Positions 1 through 7,560 of a DNA stretch of 19,866 nt are shown here, in pieces (position 1 is the stretch's first letter; every line of letters starts with the position of its first letter). The DNA comes from an uncultured Mollicutes bacterium (lineage in GTDB: Bacteria; Bacillota_I; Bacilli_A; RFN20; CAG-826). Location of the stretch: positions 1 through 19,866 of the forward strand of contig CALBGF010000212.1 of assembly GCA_937893635.1 (NCBI GenBank), written 5' to 3'. A program made the translations under genes and the position numbers. The notes beneath the pieces are model-generated. The model saw only the letters and a list, made by a program, of their open reading frames with translations. It searched no databases and was not told the origin of the DNA.

Positions 1-851
1 AAAATAATTATAAATGTTGATATTACGGCTAGTAGTAGCCGTTTTTTTATTATTTTAATAATGTCTATATTAACTAATAAATGTATTTGCATAAGTAATG
101 AAATAGAAGAAAATGAAAAAATAAATGTACTTACTATTTGATTTAAAACACTAAAATTATTAAATAAATATGTTAATGGATAAGAAAACTCTAATATTCC
201 TTGTATATAAAAAATATATGGAGTAGCAATGAATTTTGATAAAATAATTAAAAACAAAGAAAAAAATAAAATAGAACCAGTCATTAAAATAATGTTTTTA
301 AATGTTTTAAGAATTGCTTTAGAAAAGATGTTTTTTTCATTACTTGTATTAAAGTTAAAATCTTCTAAATGATTTATTTTTCGGTATTTTAATAAGAAAT
401 GTAAAATGGCTAAAATATATGGAATTAAAATCGTTAAGTAAAGTTCTTTTTTTGGCCAAGAACTAATATTAATTAAAGCAATAATAAAAGGAAGAGAAGG
501 AAAAGAAAAACATTCTAAAATAAGTTCTCCATCTTCTTGAGAAATACTTTTATTTATTTCATAATCAATAGAACTTGCTAAAGCTGGGGTACCGCTAATA
601 AGACCGGATATAATTATAAAAGCTATGTTAAGGTTATAAACTTTTCTATTCTTTTTTGGATTATTGAAAAGAGATAAGAATCCTCCATTATATGATATAA
701 GATTATTTAATAATAAGGCTGGCGCTAAAGTAGGAAGAACCATAATAACAAATGGCACTATTGCATTAATGGTTATTTCTTTAGTGTCATTTGCTAAAAT
801 CAAAACAAAAATTAAAATAGTACAAAAAAATAATGTAGCAATCTTTTTCAT
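1..851 (-). CDS. ylbJ: YlbJ-like sporulation integral membrane protein (3' end outside window)
   Basis: An open frame runs on the minus strand from ATG at 851 to the window edge with no stop (283 codons visible), so the C-terminus is missing. The protein starts MKKIATLFF and is very hydrophobic with repeated membrane segments. The stretch LPTLAPALLL, then a GLISGTPALASS motif, then a polar helix and FSFPSLPFII follow the order seen in YlbJ/nucleoside-recognition (Gate) membrane proteins, where a GxPxGAK-type motif precedes a conserved SNPLF-like segment. YlbJ of Bacillus is a mother-cell sporulation protein of about 400 residues, so roughly 100 residues should lie beyond the edge. No good ribosome binding site precedes ATG 851, so the start is less certain than the frame; an in-frame stop at 879-881 limits extension. 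The neighbour on the other strand is also a sporulation-type gene. Family assignment is from memory of motifs, not a search. Confidence 0.7.
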   Translation of the reverse strand, partial: MKKIATLFFCTILIFVLILANDTKEITINAIVPFVIMVLPTLAPALLLNNLISYNGGFLSLFNNPKKNRKVYNLNIAFIIISGLISGTPALASSIDYEINKSISQEDGELILECFSFPSLPFIIALINISSWPKKELYLTILIPYILAILHFLLKYRKINHLEDFNFNTSNEKNIFSKAILKTFKNIILMTGSILFFSLFLIILSKFIATPYIFYIQGILEFSYPLTYLFNNFSVLNQIVSTFIFSFSSISLLMQIHLLVNIDIIKIIKKRLLLAVISTFIII

Positions 852-886
852 ATTAAAATATATGCTAAAAAATAGTATTCATTAAT

Positions 887-915
887 AATTTATGGGCAAA
901 AATTATAACAATATT
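887..915 (-). promoter_or_regulatory. Possible sigma-E-type promoter for the YlbJ-like gene
   Basis: On the minus strand AATATT (910-915) is followed after 15 bases by CATAAATT (887-894). This resembles the mother-cell sigma-E pattern (KATATT, 14-15 bases, CATACANT). In Bacillus ylbJ is a sigma-E gene. Short AT-rich matches like this arise easily by chance, so this is a suggestion only. Confidence 0.35.
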
Positions 916-935
916 TAACATTGTCTCATAATCTA
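908..935 (+). promoter_or_regulatory. Possible sigma-K-type promoter for the CotD-like gene
   Basis: AC at 908-909, a 17-base gap and CATAATCTA at 927-935 match the late mother-cell sigma-K pattern (AC, 16-17 bases, CATANNNTA). It lies just upstream of the CotD-like gene's ribosome binding site, and coat genes of this kind are sigma-K dependent in Bacillus. It overlaps the divergent sigma-E-like site. The inference is weak taken alone and better taken with the gene's identity. Confidence 0.4.
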
Positions 936-959
936 TATAGTAAGCAAGGAGGGATTTTT

Positions 960-1226
960 ATGAATAATTGCTGTCCAAATCAATGCCCATGTAAGTATGA
1001 TCCAATTGTTATGCCGGTGAGAGAAAGAATATGTAATCGTTATTACTGTGTTGAACAACCTGTAATTTGTCCAGTGAATACTCGAGTAGTTAATCACTAT
1101 GTTCCACGTCCAGTATATTATCATACTTATACTAGAACCGAAGAAAATGTCTGTGAAGGCAATACCAATATGCCAAATATGCCATATGGAAATGGCATGC
1201 CACCATTCAATAACACCCAACAATAA
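960..1226 (+). CDS. CotD-like small spore coat protein
   Basis: An 88-residue protein starting MNNCCPNQCPC. The frame is open from 921, but the start is ATG 960, which is preceded by a strong AAGGAGGG site at 947-954. It has an N-terminal Cys cluster (CC..C.C), then a Pro/Val/Tyr/His/Arg-rich middle (DPIVMPVRERIC, PVICPVNTRVVNHYVPRPVYYHTYTRT), and a low-complexity Asn/Met/Pro/Gly tail (NMPNMPYGNGMPPFNN). The repeated P-I/V-x-P pattern with NHY and a YYHTYT segment resembles CotD-family coat proteins. Such proteins are made late in the mother cell and cross-linked into the coat. It is a single-gene unit ending in a strong terminator, divergent from the YlbJ-like gene. It could also be another Cys/Tyr-rich structural protein of unknown location. 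Confidence 0.65.
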   Translation: MNNCCPNQCPCKYDPIVMPVRERICNRYYCVEQPVICPVNTRVVNHYVPRPVYYHTYTRTEENVCEGNTNMPNMPYGNGMPPFNNTQQ

Positions 1227-1235
1227 GAAGACAAT

Positions 1236-1276
1236 AAAAAAGCCACTACATCAAAGTGTAGTGGCACATTTTTTAA
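1236..1276 (+). terminator. Bidirectional terminator between CotD-like and thioredoxin-like genes
   Basis: A perfect 9-bp stem, GCCACTACA (1243-1251) with TGTAGTGGC (1258-1266), has a 6-base loop. It is followed by a T-run at 1270-1275 on the plus strand and preceded by an A-run at 1237-1242 that gives a T-run on the minus strand. It therefore serves both converging genes. Confidence 0.9.
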
Positions 1277-1284
1277 ATTACATA

Positions 1285-2034
1285 CTAACGTTCGAAATCG
1301 CCAGTGCCATTCCAACAATCATCTAAAACACGAGCTTTATCATATTTTGTAGAACCTTTGATACCAATTAAAGCTTCACGAATGTTGAATGAGTTATCTG
1401 TACATTCTTTATCCATTAGAAGAATTAATGGAGTGTACAAATCTTCTCCTTCGAGAATTTCTTTGAAATAATCTACATCAGATTCATAGTTTTCGATGTT
1501 ATATTCATGGCTAGCATCAGTTCCAACTTCATAAATTGTATTACGGAATTCAATTGGATCAACTTTACCATCAATTTCGTCGCCAAAGAAAATTTTATAC
1601 ATTTCACTTTCTTTATCAGTTACCTCATAACTAGAAGATTGTTCATCAACAGATATTGTTTTGATTTTGTAATCAGAGTCGAATGTTTTATCATCAAATA
1701 ATGTTTTAAATGCTTGATATGCATCACGGCAATTATCGCAATTTTTTTCAATGAATACTAAGAAATATTTATCTTCATCTTTAAATCTAGTTTCTTCATC
1801 ATAGATTAAATTTTTAGCAGCACCATTAGCCAATTTTACTTTATTGTCGTTGTAATATTTTTCATTGCTAGTGATTAAATCAGCTAATGCAGTTACACCT
1901 TGAGAAATTGGTTGAATAAGTAAGATAATACCAAAAATCAAACTAACGATTAATAATGGTTGAACCCATGCTGTTTCTTTAATCCAACGCCAAATGCGGA
2001 CGAAAAAGTTTCCTATTGCTTTAAATACTTTCAT
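1285..2034 (-). CDS. Membrane-anchored thioredoxin-like protein with a CxxC motif
   Basis: A 249-residue protein. A positively charged N-terminus (about 1-22, Arg/Lys/Trp-rich) is followed by one hydrophobic segment (about 24-45, PLLIVSLIFGIILLI) without a lipobox or clear cleavage site, so it is probably a membrane anchor with an outside domain. After a spacer comes a beta strand and redox-type motif YFLVFIEKNCDNCRDAYQAFKTL (Cys about 99 and 102). This is the layout of a thioredoxin fold whose CxxC sits at the start of a helix. Two more Cys occur near the C-terminus (ECTDNS and DDCWNG) and could form a second disulfide. The likely role is disulfide or thiol chemistry outside the cell; no partner or substrate is visible. 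A GGAGG site lies 7 bases before ATG 2034. It is a single-gene unit. I do not recognise a named family. Confidence 0.6.
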   Translation of the reverse strand: MKVFKAIGNFFVRIWRWIKETAWVQPLLIVSLIFGIILLIQPISQGVTALADLITSNEKYYNDNKVKLANGAAKNLIYDEETRFKDEDKYFLVFIEKNCDNCRDAYQAFKTLFDDKTFDSDYKIKTISVDEQSSSYEVTDKESEMYKIFFGDEIDGKVDPIEFRNTIYEVGTDASHEYNIENYESDVDYFKEILEGEDLYTPLILLMDKECTDNSFNIREALIGIKGSTKYDKARVLDDCWNGTGDFER

Positions 2035-2072
2035 AATAGACCTCCTATATACTCGATATACATAGCATAGTT

Positions 2073-2101
2073 ATGATATCATTGTACGGCTGTTTTTTCA
2101 A
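2073..2101 (-). promoter_or_regulatory. Sigma-A promoter for the thioredoxin-like gene
   Basis: Minus strand TTGAAA (2096-2101), 17 bases, TATCAT (2073-2078). The match and spacing are good, about 40 bases upstream of the start codon. Confidence 0.6.
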
Positions 2102-2204
2102 CAATTAATTTAAAAATTAATTAATAAAATTAGAGCGTATAGACACATTATAAGAAAAGATTTAAAAAATGCAAGATTTTATTGTAAAAAATGCTGCAAT
2201 GTTG

Positions 2205-2221
2205 TTTACTATAATAGTAAA
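2205..2221. promoter_or_regulatory. Perfect palindrome over the YitT gene -10 box
   Basis: TTTACTAT (2205-2212), one central base, ATAGTAAA (2214-2221): perfect 8-base arms. It contains TATAAT (2210-2215), the likely -10 of the downstream gene. No strong -35 is seen at 16-18 bases. A repressor operator is the natural reading, though none is identified. Confidence 0.45.
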
Positions 2222-2247
2222 TTGTTTCGAAGAAAAGGTGATTATTA

Positions 2248-3285
2248 GTGTCATTGAAAAATACAAAACGAAAAATGGAAGATTATCTATTCGACCATGA
2301 AAAACTTAAAAACTCTCTAGAAGTTATAAAGCAACTATTAGCTTGTGTTTTAGTGGCAATGATATATGCGTTTGGTTATCGTTGCTTTATGTTAAATACT
2401 AATCCTCACTATTGCTTAGTTGGCGGAGGTATGTCAGGATTTTCCCAAATTATTACAAAAATATTAGAGATTATCGGTCTTATAAAAGCACAAGATGTTG
2501 TATTGTGGCAACCAATATTTAACTACTTGCTTAATATCCCAATTTTCGTAATAGGATGGAAATTTATCGGAAAAAGATTTGCTATCTATACACTATTTGT
2601 TGTTATGCTCATTTCGCTTATGACTTATATTATGCCAAGTGCTATTACTGAAAAATTTGATTTATCTATGACAATTAATGAAGCGGTTATAGTTGGTGAT
2701 CAAATAACAGTTCAAGAGTCGATTATTCCTAATTTCTTACCTCGTGCTATATTCGCTGGTATTTGCACTGGTGTTGCTACGGTTATTGCTTTTAAAAACT
2801 GTTCTTCAACTGGCGGATTAGATGTTGTCTCTTTAGCGGTTGCTAATAAAAAGTCAACTTCAATTGGTAAGTATTTAGTTTTATTCAATGGGTTTGTTCT
2901 TACAGGATACACCATTTGTAATTATTTCTCTGTTTCAAGAGATTATGCCTTACAATTATTCTTATTCTCATTTGTCTATTTATTCGTTAATGCTTTAGTA
3001 AATGATTTCTTAAATGGTAGATACAAAAAAGCACAAATACAAATTATTACTACCAATGAAAATATTTCTAAAATCCTTATTGCTAATTTCCCACATGGTT
3101 GTACAGTGGTTAATGGTAAAGGCGCTTTCTCTCAAGAAAATCGTTTCATCATTTATATGGCTGTTTCTTCTGCAGAAGTTAACAAAGTTGTGCATCTAGT
3201 GCAAATGGTTGATCCGCATGCCTTCGTTAATGTTACGGCATTGCAGCAGGTGTACGGAAGGTTCTATATTGAACCATTTAAATAA
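2248..3285 (+). CDS. YitT family membrane protein (DUF161 plus DUF2179)
   Basis: A 345-residue protein with a GTG start at 2248, chosen because AAGGTG (2235-2240) lies 7 bases upstream; a later in-frame ATG at 2275 has no such site. A charged N-terminus is followed by a five- or six-helix membrane domain (about 27-245) with the glycine-rich motif CLVGGGMSGFSQII after the first helix and KNCSSTGGLDVVSLAVANK before a later one, both characteristic of YitT proteins. The cytosolic C-terminal domain (about 255-342) matches DUF2179: FPHGCTVVNGKGAFSQ, then DPHAFVNVTALQQVYGRF. The length is slightly above the usual 280-300 because of an insert around residues 120-155. The transported substrate of this family is not established. 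It is a single-gene unit, possibly repressor-controlled (palindrome at 2205-2221). Confidence 0.92.
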   Translation: MSLKNTKRKMEDYLFDHEKLKNSLEVIKQLLACVLVAMIYAFGYRCFMLNTNPHYCLVGGGMSGFSQIITKILEIIGLIKAQDVVLWQPIFNYLLNIPIFVIGWKFIGKRFAIYTLFVVMLISLMTYIMPSAITEKFDLSMTINEAVIVGDQITVQESIIPNFLPRAIFAGICTGVATVIAFKNCSSTGGLDVVSLAVANKKSTSIGKYLVLFNGFVLTGYTICNYFSVSRDYALQLFLFSFVYLFVNALVNDFLNGRYKKAQIQIITTNENISKILIANFPHGCTVVNGKGAFSQENRFIIYMAVSSAEVNKVVHLVQMVDPHAFVNVTALQQVYGRFYIEPFK

Positions 3286-3288
3286 ACA

Positions 3289-3339
3289 AAAAAATTCATA
3301 TCAAGTAGCAAAATACGCTTTCTTAGATATGAATTTTTT
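3289..3339 (+). terminator. AT-rich inverted repeat, probable bidirectional terminator
   Basis: A perfect 14-base repeat: positions 3289-3302 (six A, then TTCATATC) pair with 3326-3339 (GATATGAA, then six T), with a 23-base loop. It sits between converging genes just after the YitT stop codon. The low GC of the stem and the long loop make it weaker than the other terminators here. Confidence 0.6.
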
Positions 3340-3363
3340 AATACTTAAATTTTAATAACGAGA

Positions 3364-3933
3364 CTAAAAGTCAGAATTTGAAAGGAAATTCTTAATGGCT
3401 TTTTCTGTTTTACGAAGATGAGAACTAAATACAAGAGTAGTGACAAAATCACAAACACCATCAACGATAAGAGAAATACCCGCAAATACAATGACAGAAT
3501 CAAATGTATCAAACATTACTAAGAATCCTAACACCATTGATAATACTGCTACAACAAATAATGACCAAGATCCTTTGATGTGTGCATTAGCGCAATCGAT
3601 ACCATCTTGGAATTTAAATAATCCATCGGCAATAAGGAAAATACCAAAGATTACTGTGTAAATGCTTTTTACTAAATCAGCTTTTGTTAAGCATAAGATA
3701 CCTAAGGCAATAAGAATTACACTAGTAACAAAAAGATGAGATCCAAAAAGTAATCCGGTTACTAAGTAACGAGTTAATAAAATCGCTCCTAATAAGATGA
3801 ATATTACGCCAGCGACATAGCAAACAACAGTACTAGACTTTTCAGGTACAGCAAGGAATACAATACCAATGATTACAGCAAATAAAGCAGTAATAAGTGA
3901 CTCCCATTTAATTCTTCTAAAAAATTCTTTCAT
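3364..3933 (-). CDS. HdeD/DUF308 family membrane protein
   Basis: A 189-residue protein composed of six short hydrophobic helices in three pairs (about 12-30, 36-56, 66-83, 88-105, 122-141, 145-165). This is the internal repeat pattern of DUF308 proteins, related to HdeD of enteric bacteria. Short Gly/Asp turns (GIFLIADGLFKFQDG, GISLIVDGVCDF) mark the repeats. The C-terminal 20 residues are basic and cytosolic (SSHLRKTEKAIKNF). The biochemical role of Gram-positive members is unknown; HdeD in E. coli is linked to acid resistance. A GGGTGG site lies about 7 bases before ATG 3933. It has its own promoter and lies downstream of the folA terminator, so it is transcribed separately. Confidence 0.75.
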   Translation of the reverse strand: MKEFFRRIKWESLITALFAVIIGIVFLAVPEKSSTVVCYVAGVIFILLGAILLTRYLVTGLLFGSHLFVTSVILIALGILCLTKADLVKSIYTVIFGIFLIADGLFKFQDGIDCANAHIKGSWSLFVVAVLSMVLGFLVMFDTFDSVIVFAGISLIVDGVCDFVTTLVFSSHLRKTEKAIKNFLSNSDF

Positions 3934-3956
3934 TTAATCCACCCACTTTCGCCTTT

Positions 3957-3984
3957 ATTATAATCAAAATATCAACAATGTAAA
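3957..3984 (-). promoter_or_regulatory. Sigma-A promoter for the DUF308 gene
   Basis: Minus strand TTTACA (3979-3984), 16 bases, TATAAT (3957-3962), 23 bases upstream of the start codon at 3933. Confidence 0.65.
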
Positions 3985-4024
3985 TATTTTGTTCTACTTA
4001 TTCAACAATTATACATATTTTGTT

Positions 4025-4052
4025 AAAAAAACGATGTCAGCTTGGACATCGT
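4025..4052 (-). terminator. Terminator of the thyA-folA operon, overlapping the folA stop codon
   Basis: On the minus strand an 8-bp stem ACGATGTC/GACATCGT (4045-4052 and 4031-4038) with a 6-base loop is followed by six T (4025-4030). The first base of the stem is the last base of the folA stop codon region. Confidence 0.85.
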
Positions 4053-4513
4053 TAACGTTTTTTATAGTATTTAATTACGAATTGTTCGTGTTCTTCTTCT
4101 TTGTATTCGACAAATTTATCTTCATACTCAGGAAAGAATACATTACCAACATAATCGCCTTTGACTAAAGAAATAATTAATTCTTCACAATATGGTAAGA
4201 ACAATCGATAAATTGATGCACCACCACAGACGAAGACAACTTCTGAAGAATGCTCATATCTTTTAACAAGTTCCATGTAGTCAGTGCAAACTTCACATCC
4301 TTGAGCATCATAATCTTTGTTAAAGTCTAATACAATGGTTTTTCTTCCTGGTAAAGGTTTACCAATTGATTCAAAAGTTGTTTTTCCCATAATCATCGTA
4401 TGACCCATTGTGGTGTTCTTGTAGTGTAAGAAATCTTCTTTAATGTGCCATGGTATATGAATGCCATTACCAATGACACGATTTTTATCATGAGCAACAA
4501 TAATTTTAAGCAT
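4052..4513 (-). CDS. folA: Dihydrofolate reductase
   Basis: A 153-residue protein of normal length for bacterial DHFR. It reduces dihydrofolate to tetrahydrofolate with NADPH and so regenerates the cofactor used up by thymidylate synthase. Visible hallmarks are the N-terminal strand [15 protein letters not shown], the PWHIKEDFLHYK active-site helix with Trp22, Asp27 and Phe28, the NADPH-binding MIMGKTTFESIG (40-51), LPGRKTIVL (54-62), and the late VVFVCGGASIYRLF motif (92-105). Its ATG shares a base with the thyA stop (TAATG), so translation is coupled to thyA. It is the second gene of a two-gene operon. Nothing suggests a drug-resistance variant on a mobile element; the pair looks chromosomal. 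Confidence 0.97.
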   Translation of the reverse strand: MLKIIVAHDKNRVIGNGIHIPWHIKEDFLHYKNTTMGHTMIMGKTTFESIGKPLPGRKTIVLDFNKDYDAQGCEVCTDYMELVKRYEHSSEVVFVCGGASIYRLFLPYCEELIISLVKGDYVGNVFFPEYEDKFVEYKEEEHEQFVIKYYKKR

Positions 4514-5385
4514 TAAACAGACACCTTACCTTTAATTGCAGGATATGGATCATAATTTACTACTTCGAAATCATCGTATTTGAAATCTAAAATTGAATTG
4601 ACTTTTCTTTTAATGACTAGTTGTGGTAAAGGACGTGGTGTTCTTTCCAATTGAGTTTTAATTTGTTCTACATGGTCTAAATAAATATGAACATCACCAA
4701 AAGTATGAACAAAATCACCAGGTTCTAAGTTACAAACATGAGCCATCATAATTAAAAGAGTGGCATAGGAAGCAATGTTAAACGGAACTCCTAAGAACAA
4801 GTCTGCACTTCTTTGATATAGTTGAAGAGATAATTTTTTGCCATCGCCAGAAACATAAAATTGCATAAATGCATGGCATGGTGGTAAAGCCATTTGATCC
4901 ACTTGAGCGGGATTCCAAGCACAAATAATGTGACGACGGGAGAAAGGATTTTCTTTAATTGATTTCTCTACTTCAAGTAATTGATCTTTTCCAAAAAAAT
5001 CACGCCATTGCTTTCCATAAACAGGACCTAAGTCACCGTACTTATTCGCAAATTCTTCGTCGTTTTTTATTTTTTCAATAAACTCTTCCATAGTTTCGCC
5101 TTTATAATCTTTTGATTCTGTATAAGCTTTATAAGGCCATTCATTCCATATGCGGATATTTTGTAATACTAATGGACGGATATTTGTGCTACCAGTAATA
5201 AACCACAATAATTCTCCTAAAACAGCTTTATAATAAACTTTTTTTGTTGTGAGAAGAGGAAATCCGTCACTTAAAGAACAACGCATTTGATATCCAAATG
5301 TAGAAATTGTGCCAGTTCCAGTACGATCTTTTTTGACCATGCCATTTTCTAGTACGTGTCTACATAAATCTAAATAACATTTCAT
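4513..5385 (-). CDS. thyA: Thymidylate synthase
   Basis: A 290-residue ThyA-type enzyme that methylates dUMP to dTMP using methylene-tetrahydrofolate, yielding dihydrofolate for the adjacent DHFR. Motifs: [14 protein letters not shown] (18-31, phosphate-binding Arg21), FPLLTTKKV (42-50), [21 protein letters not shown] (120-128), [10 protein letters not shown] (150-159) and the catalytic Cys170 in [12 protein letters not shown], then [18 protein letters not shown] (191-208) and [16 protein letters not shown]. It carries about 25 residues more than the E. coli enzyme, around 85-115 (the small-domain insert also seen in lactobacilli). An AAGGTG site lies 8 bases before ATG 5385. It is the first gene of the operon. 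Confidence 0.98.
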   Translation of the reverse strand: MKCYLDLCRHVLENGMVKKDRTGTGTISTFGYQMRCSLSDGFPLLTTKKVYYKAVLGELLWFITGSTNIRPLVLQNIRIWNEWPYKAYTESKDYKGETMEEFIEKIKNDEEFANKYGDLGPVYGKQWRDFFGKDQLLEVEKSIKENPFSRRHIICAWNPAQVDQMALPPCHAFMQFYVSGDGKKLSLQLYQRSADLFLGVPFNIASYATLLIMMAHVCNLEPGDFVHTFGDVHIYLDHVEQIKTQLERTPRPLPQLVIKRKVNSILDFKYDDFEVVNYDPYPAIKGKVSV

Positions 5386-5412
5386 TTTTACTACACCTTA
5401 CTTTCAATAAGC

Positions 5413-5441
5413 ATTTTACCATTACTTAATCATTAGGTAAA
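5413..5441 (-). promoter_or_regulatory. Sigma-A promoter for thyA-folA
   Basis: Minus strand TTTACC (5436-5441), 17 bases, TAAAAT (5413-5418), with a TG just upstream of the -10 (TGGTAAAAT). It lies 28 bases upstream of the start codon. Confidence 0.55.
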
Positions 5442-5470
5442 TTGCAAAATTAAAAAATAAAAACAAATTT

Positions 5471-5502
5471 TTGGAAAAAGTTAAATCAAGGTATGCTACA
5501 AT
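5471..5502 (+). promoter_or_regulatory. Candidate promoter for the MerR gene
   Basis: TTGGAA (5471-5476) and TACAAT (5497-5502) are separated by 20 bases. This is longer than normal but is in the range used by MerR-activated promoters, so the gene may control itself. An alternative -10, TATGCT (5492-5497), would give a spacer of only 15. The pairing is uncertain. Confidence 0.35.
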
Positions 5503-5546
5503 ATAAAAAAGTCTAATGTAGGTTAGAGTTTTGGATGGAGTAAAAT

Positions 5547-6383
5547 ATGGAAAAATTAATTAAAATTGGTGAATTTTCAAAAATTAATCATATTTCAATA
5601 CCAACATTACGTTTATATGATGAATTAGGTATTTTAAAGCCAATGTATGTTGATAAAGAAAGCAATTATCGTTATTATTCAATCAACCAAAATGCGCGTT
5701 TAGATATGATTCAATATATGCGTGAATTAAACATGAATTTAAGTGAAATAAAAAGTATTCTTAATAGTAATGATTTAACATTAATTGAATCGACTTTAAT
5801 TAAAAAGAAAAAGCAAGTTAAAGATCAAATTAATGAATTAAATTTATCTCTTACTGCGATTAGTAGAACTATTGATTCTATAGAAAGATTTCGTAAATCT
5901 CCTAAAAAGGGTATGATAACTATTGAATATATCCCGCATAGAAAAATATATGCAATTGATACTAATACGAACTTTTATGAGCATGACATCAGTGTTTATG
6001 AGACCGTTTTAAGTGATTTAAAAAACGATATGTTAAAAAATAATTTACCACAAGTGTACTACTATAATGCGGGAAGTAGTATAAAAAAAGAAGACTTTGC
6101 CAATAATAACTATGTTTCTGATAAAGTATTTGTATTTGTTGATAATGATTTTCCTTATTCGGAAAATATTAAAACTATTGAAAGTGGTATGTATGCTTGT
6201 ATTTATTTAGATGATTTTGATGATGAAGTGGAATATGGAAAAAAACTTCTCGAATATTGTAATTCTAATGGATATATAATAAGCGGAGATTATATATGTG
6301 AAGTAATCACAGAATTTAATGTTTTCTCAGAAAAAAAGCGTTCAATGTATCTTAGATTACAGGTGCTTTTGACATTTCGATAA
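5547..6383 (+). CDS. MerR family transcriptional regulator, BmrR-like
   Basis: A 278-residue protein. The N-terminal winged helix-turn-helix is classic MerR: LIKIGEFSKINHISIPTLRLYDELGILKP (4-32), then NYRYYSINQNARLDMIQYMRELNMNLSEIKSIL (40-72). A long dimerisation coiled coil follows (about 75-118: KKKKQVKDQINELNLSLTAISRTIDSIERF). The C-terminal half (about 123-278) is a putative effector-binding domain of the BmrR/GyrI type (EYIPHRKIYAID, then a late IYLDDFDDEVEYGKKLLEYCNSNGYIISGDYICEVI). This layout is that of multidrug- or small-molecule-sensing MerR activators. GGATGGAG (5533-5540) precedes ATG 5547. The ligand is unknown. The next gene has a MerR-type promoter with a 19-bp spacer, so it is the obvious target. 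Confidence 0.88.
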   Translation: MEKLIKIGEFSKINHISIPTLRLYDELGILKPMYVDKESNYRYYSINQNARLDMIQYMRELNMNLSEIKSILNSNDLTLIESTLIKKKKQVKDQINELNLSLTAISRTIDSIERFRKSPKKGMITIEYIPHRKIYAIDTNTNFYEHDISVYETVLSDLKNDMLKNNLPQVYYYNAGSSIKKEDFANNNYVSDKVFVFVDNDFPYSENIKTIESGMYACIYLDDFDDEVEYGKKLLEYCNSNGYIISGDYICEVITEFNVFSEKKRSMYLRLQVLLTFR

Positions 6384-6397
6384 AAAATTATCGAATT

Positions 6398-6432
6398 AGT
6401 ATTGACTCTACTTTAGACTGATACTTTAAAAT
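6398..6432 (+). promoter_or_regulatory. MerR-type promoter (19-bp spacer, internal dyad) of the oxidoreductase gene
   Basis: TTGACT (6402-6407) and TAAAAT (6427-6432) are 19 bases apart, too far for good unassisted use by RNA polymerase and the hallmark of promoters activated by MerR proteins through DNA untwisting. An imperfect dyad centred at about 6412 fills the spacer (TCTA at 6407-6410 against TAGA at 6414-6417; outer AGTAT at 6398-6402 against ATACT at 6421-6425). The gene upstream encodes a MerR protein. Confidence 0.65.
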
Positions 6433-6461
6433 ATAGTTGAACAAATAAGGAGGAATGCAAA

Positions 6462-7487
6462 ATGCAAAAAATTAAAGTTGTTCAATATGGTTGTGGAAAG
6501 ATGGCTAAATATATTCTTCGCTATTTATATGAACATGGCGCAGAGATCGTTGGAGCTATCGATGTTAATCCAAAAGTAGTTGGAATGGATGTTGGAGATT
6601 TCGCTGGTTTAGGAGTTAAAACAGGTGTATTAATTTCTAATGATGCAGATGCAGTATTAGATGGTTGTGACGCTGATGTGGCGGTTGTTACTTTATTTAG
6701 TTTGGTTAGTGATTGCTATGATCATTATGTAAAATGTTTATCAAGAGGAATCAATGTTATTTCTACTTGTGAAGAAGCAACATATGCTTGGACTACTGAT
6801 CCAGTTAGAATGAATAAATTAGATGTCCTTGCTAAACAAAATGGTTGTACATTTGTTGGATCTGGTATGGAAGATACTTTCTGGGTCAATATGGTTGGTA
6901 TGGTTGCAGGATCTTGTAACTCTATTAAAAAGATTTGTGGTGCCGTTTCTTATAACGTTGAAGACTATGGCTTAGCTTTAGCAAAAGCACATGGTGTTGG
7001 CTTAAGCGCTGATGAATTTGAGAAACAAATTGCTCATCCAGAAGAAATCGAACCTTCTTATGTTTGGAACTCAAATGAAGCTTTAGCACATAAAATGGGT
7101 TGGACTATTAAATCACAAACTCAAAAATGTGTTCCTTACTTCCATGATAGTGACTTATATTCATCAACAATGGGTCGTGTAATTCCAAAAGGAGAATGTA
7201 TTGGTATGGCAGCAGTTGTTACTACTGAAACATTCCAAGGACCTATTATTGAAACACAATGTATTGGAAAAGTTTATGGACCTGATGATGGTGATATGTG
7301 TGATTGGACTATCGAAGGTGAACCAAATGTGGAATTCCATGTTGTAAAACCTGCAACTGTTGAGCATACATGTGCAACAATCGTAAATCGTATCCCAAGT
7401 TTAATTAAGGCTCCAGCAGGTGTAGTAACACTTGATGAACTTGAACCTATTTCTTATTTAACTTATCCAATGGAATATCATCTTTAA
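6462..7487 (+). CDS. NAD(P)-dependent oxidoreductase of the 2,4-diaminopentanoate dehydrogenase / DapB-like family
   Basis: A 341-residue protein with an N-terminal Rossmann domain: [20 protein letters not shown] (GxGxM dinucleotide motif near 10-14), [47 protein letters not shown], then [14 protein letters not shown] and [14 protein letters not shown]. The order and spacing match 2,4-diaminopentanoate dehydrogenase-like proteins, which act in ornithine fermentation, and more loosely dihydrodipicolinate reductase. The segment [17 protein letters not shown] is also like that group. No other ornithine-degradation genes are present, so the real substrate is open. It is unusually Cys-rich for a cytosolic enzyme. 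GGAGG (6449-6453) precedes ATG 6462. It is probably switched on by the neighbouring MerR protein and is followed by its own terminator. Confidence 0.75.
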   Translation: MQKIKVVQYGCGKMAKYILRYLYEHGAEIVGAIDVNPKVVGMDVGDFAGLGVKTGVLISNDADAVLDGCDADVAVVTLFSLVSDCYDHYVKCLSRGINVISTCEEATYAWTTDPVRMNKLDVLAKQNGCTFVGSGMEDTFWVNMVGMVAGSCNSIKKICGAVSYNVEDYGLALAKAHGVGLSADEFEKQIAHPEEIEPSYVWNSNEALAHKMGWTIKSQTQKCVPYFHDSDLYSSTMGRVIPKGECIGMAAVVTTETFQGPIIETQCIGKVYGPDDGDMCDWTIEGEPNVEFHVVKPATVEHTCATIVNRIPSLIKAPAGVVTLDELEPISYLTYPMEYHL

Positions 7488-7510
7488 TAAGATTAATAAA
7501 TGATTATTTG

Positions 7511-7546
7511 GGCTACTAGTAAATAATTTTGCTGGTAGTCTTTTTT
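7511..7546 (+). terminator. Terminator of the oxidoreductase gene
   Basis: GGCTACTAG (7511-7519) pairs with CTGGTAGTC (7532-7540) through 9 pairs, including two G-U, and is followed by six T. Confidence 0.8.
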
Positions 7547-7560
7547 ACTAAAAATGTAAT

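Noticed and set aside
25..48. Hairpin CGGCTA/TAGCCG followed by seven T on the plus strand, like a terminator
   Set aside because: It lies inside the open minus-strand YlbJ-like frame (codons CGG CTA CTA CTA GCC). It could end a plus-strand gene before the window, but nothing visible supports that.
664..885. Plus-strand open frame of 73 codons
   Set aside because: It is antisense to the YlbJ-like gene, has no ribosome binding site and shows no protein-like pattern.
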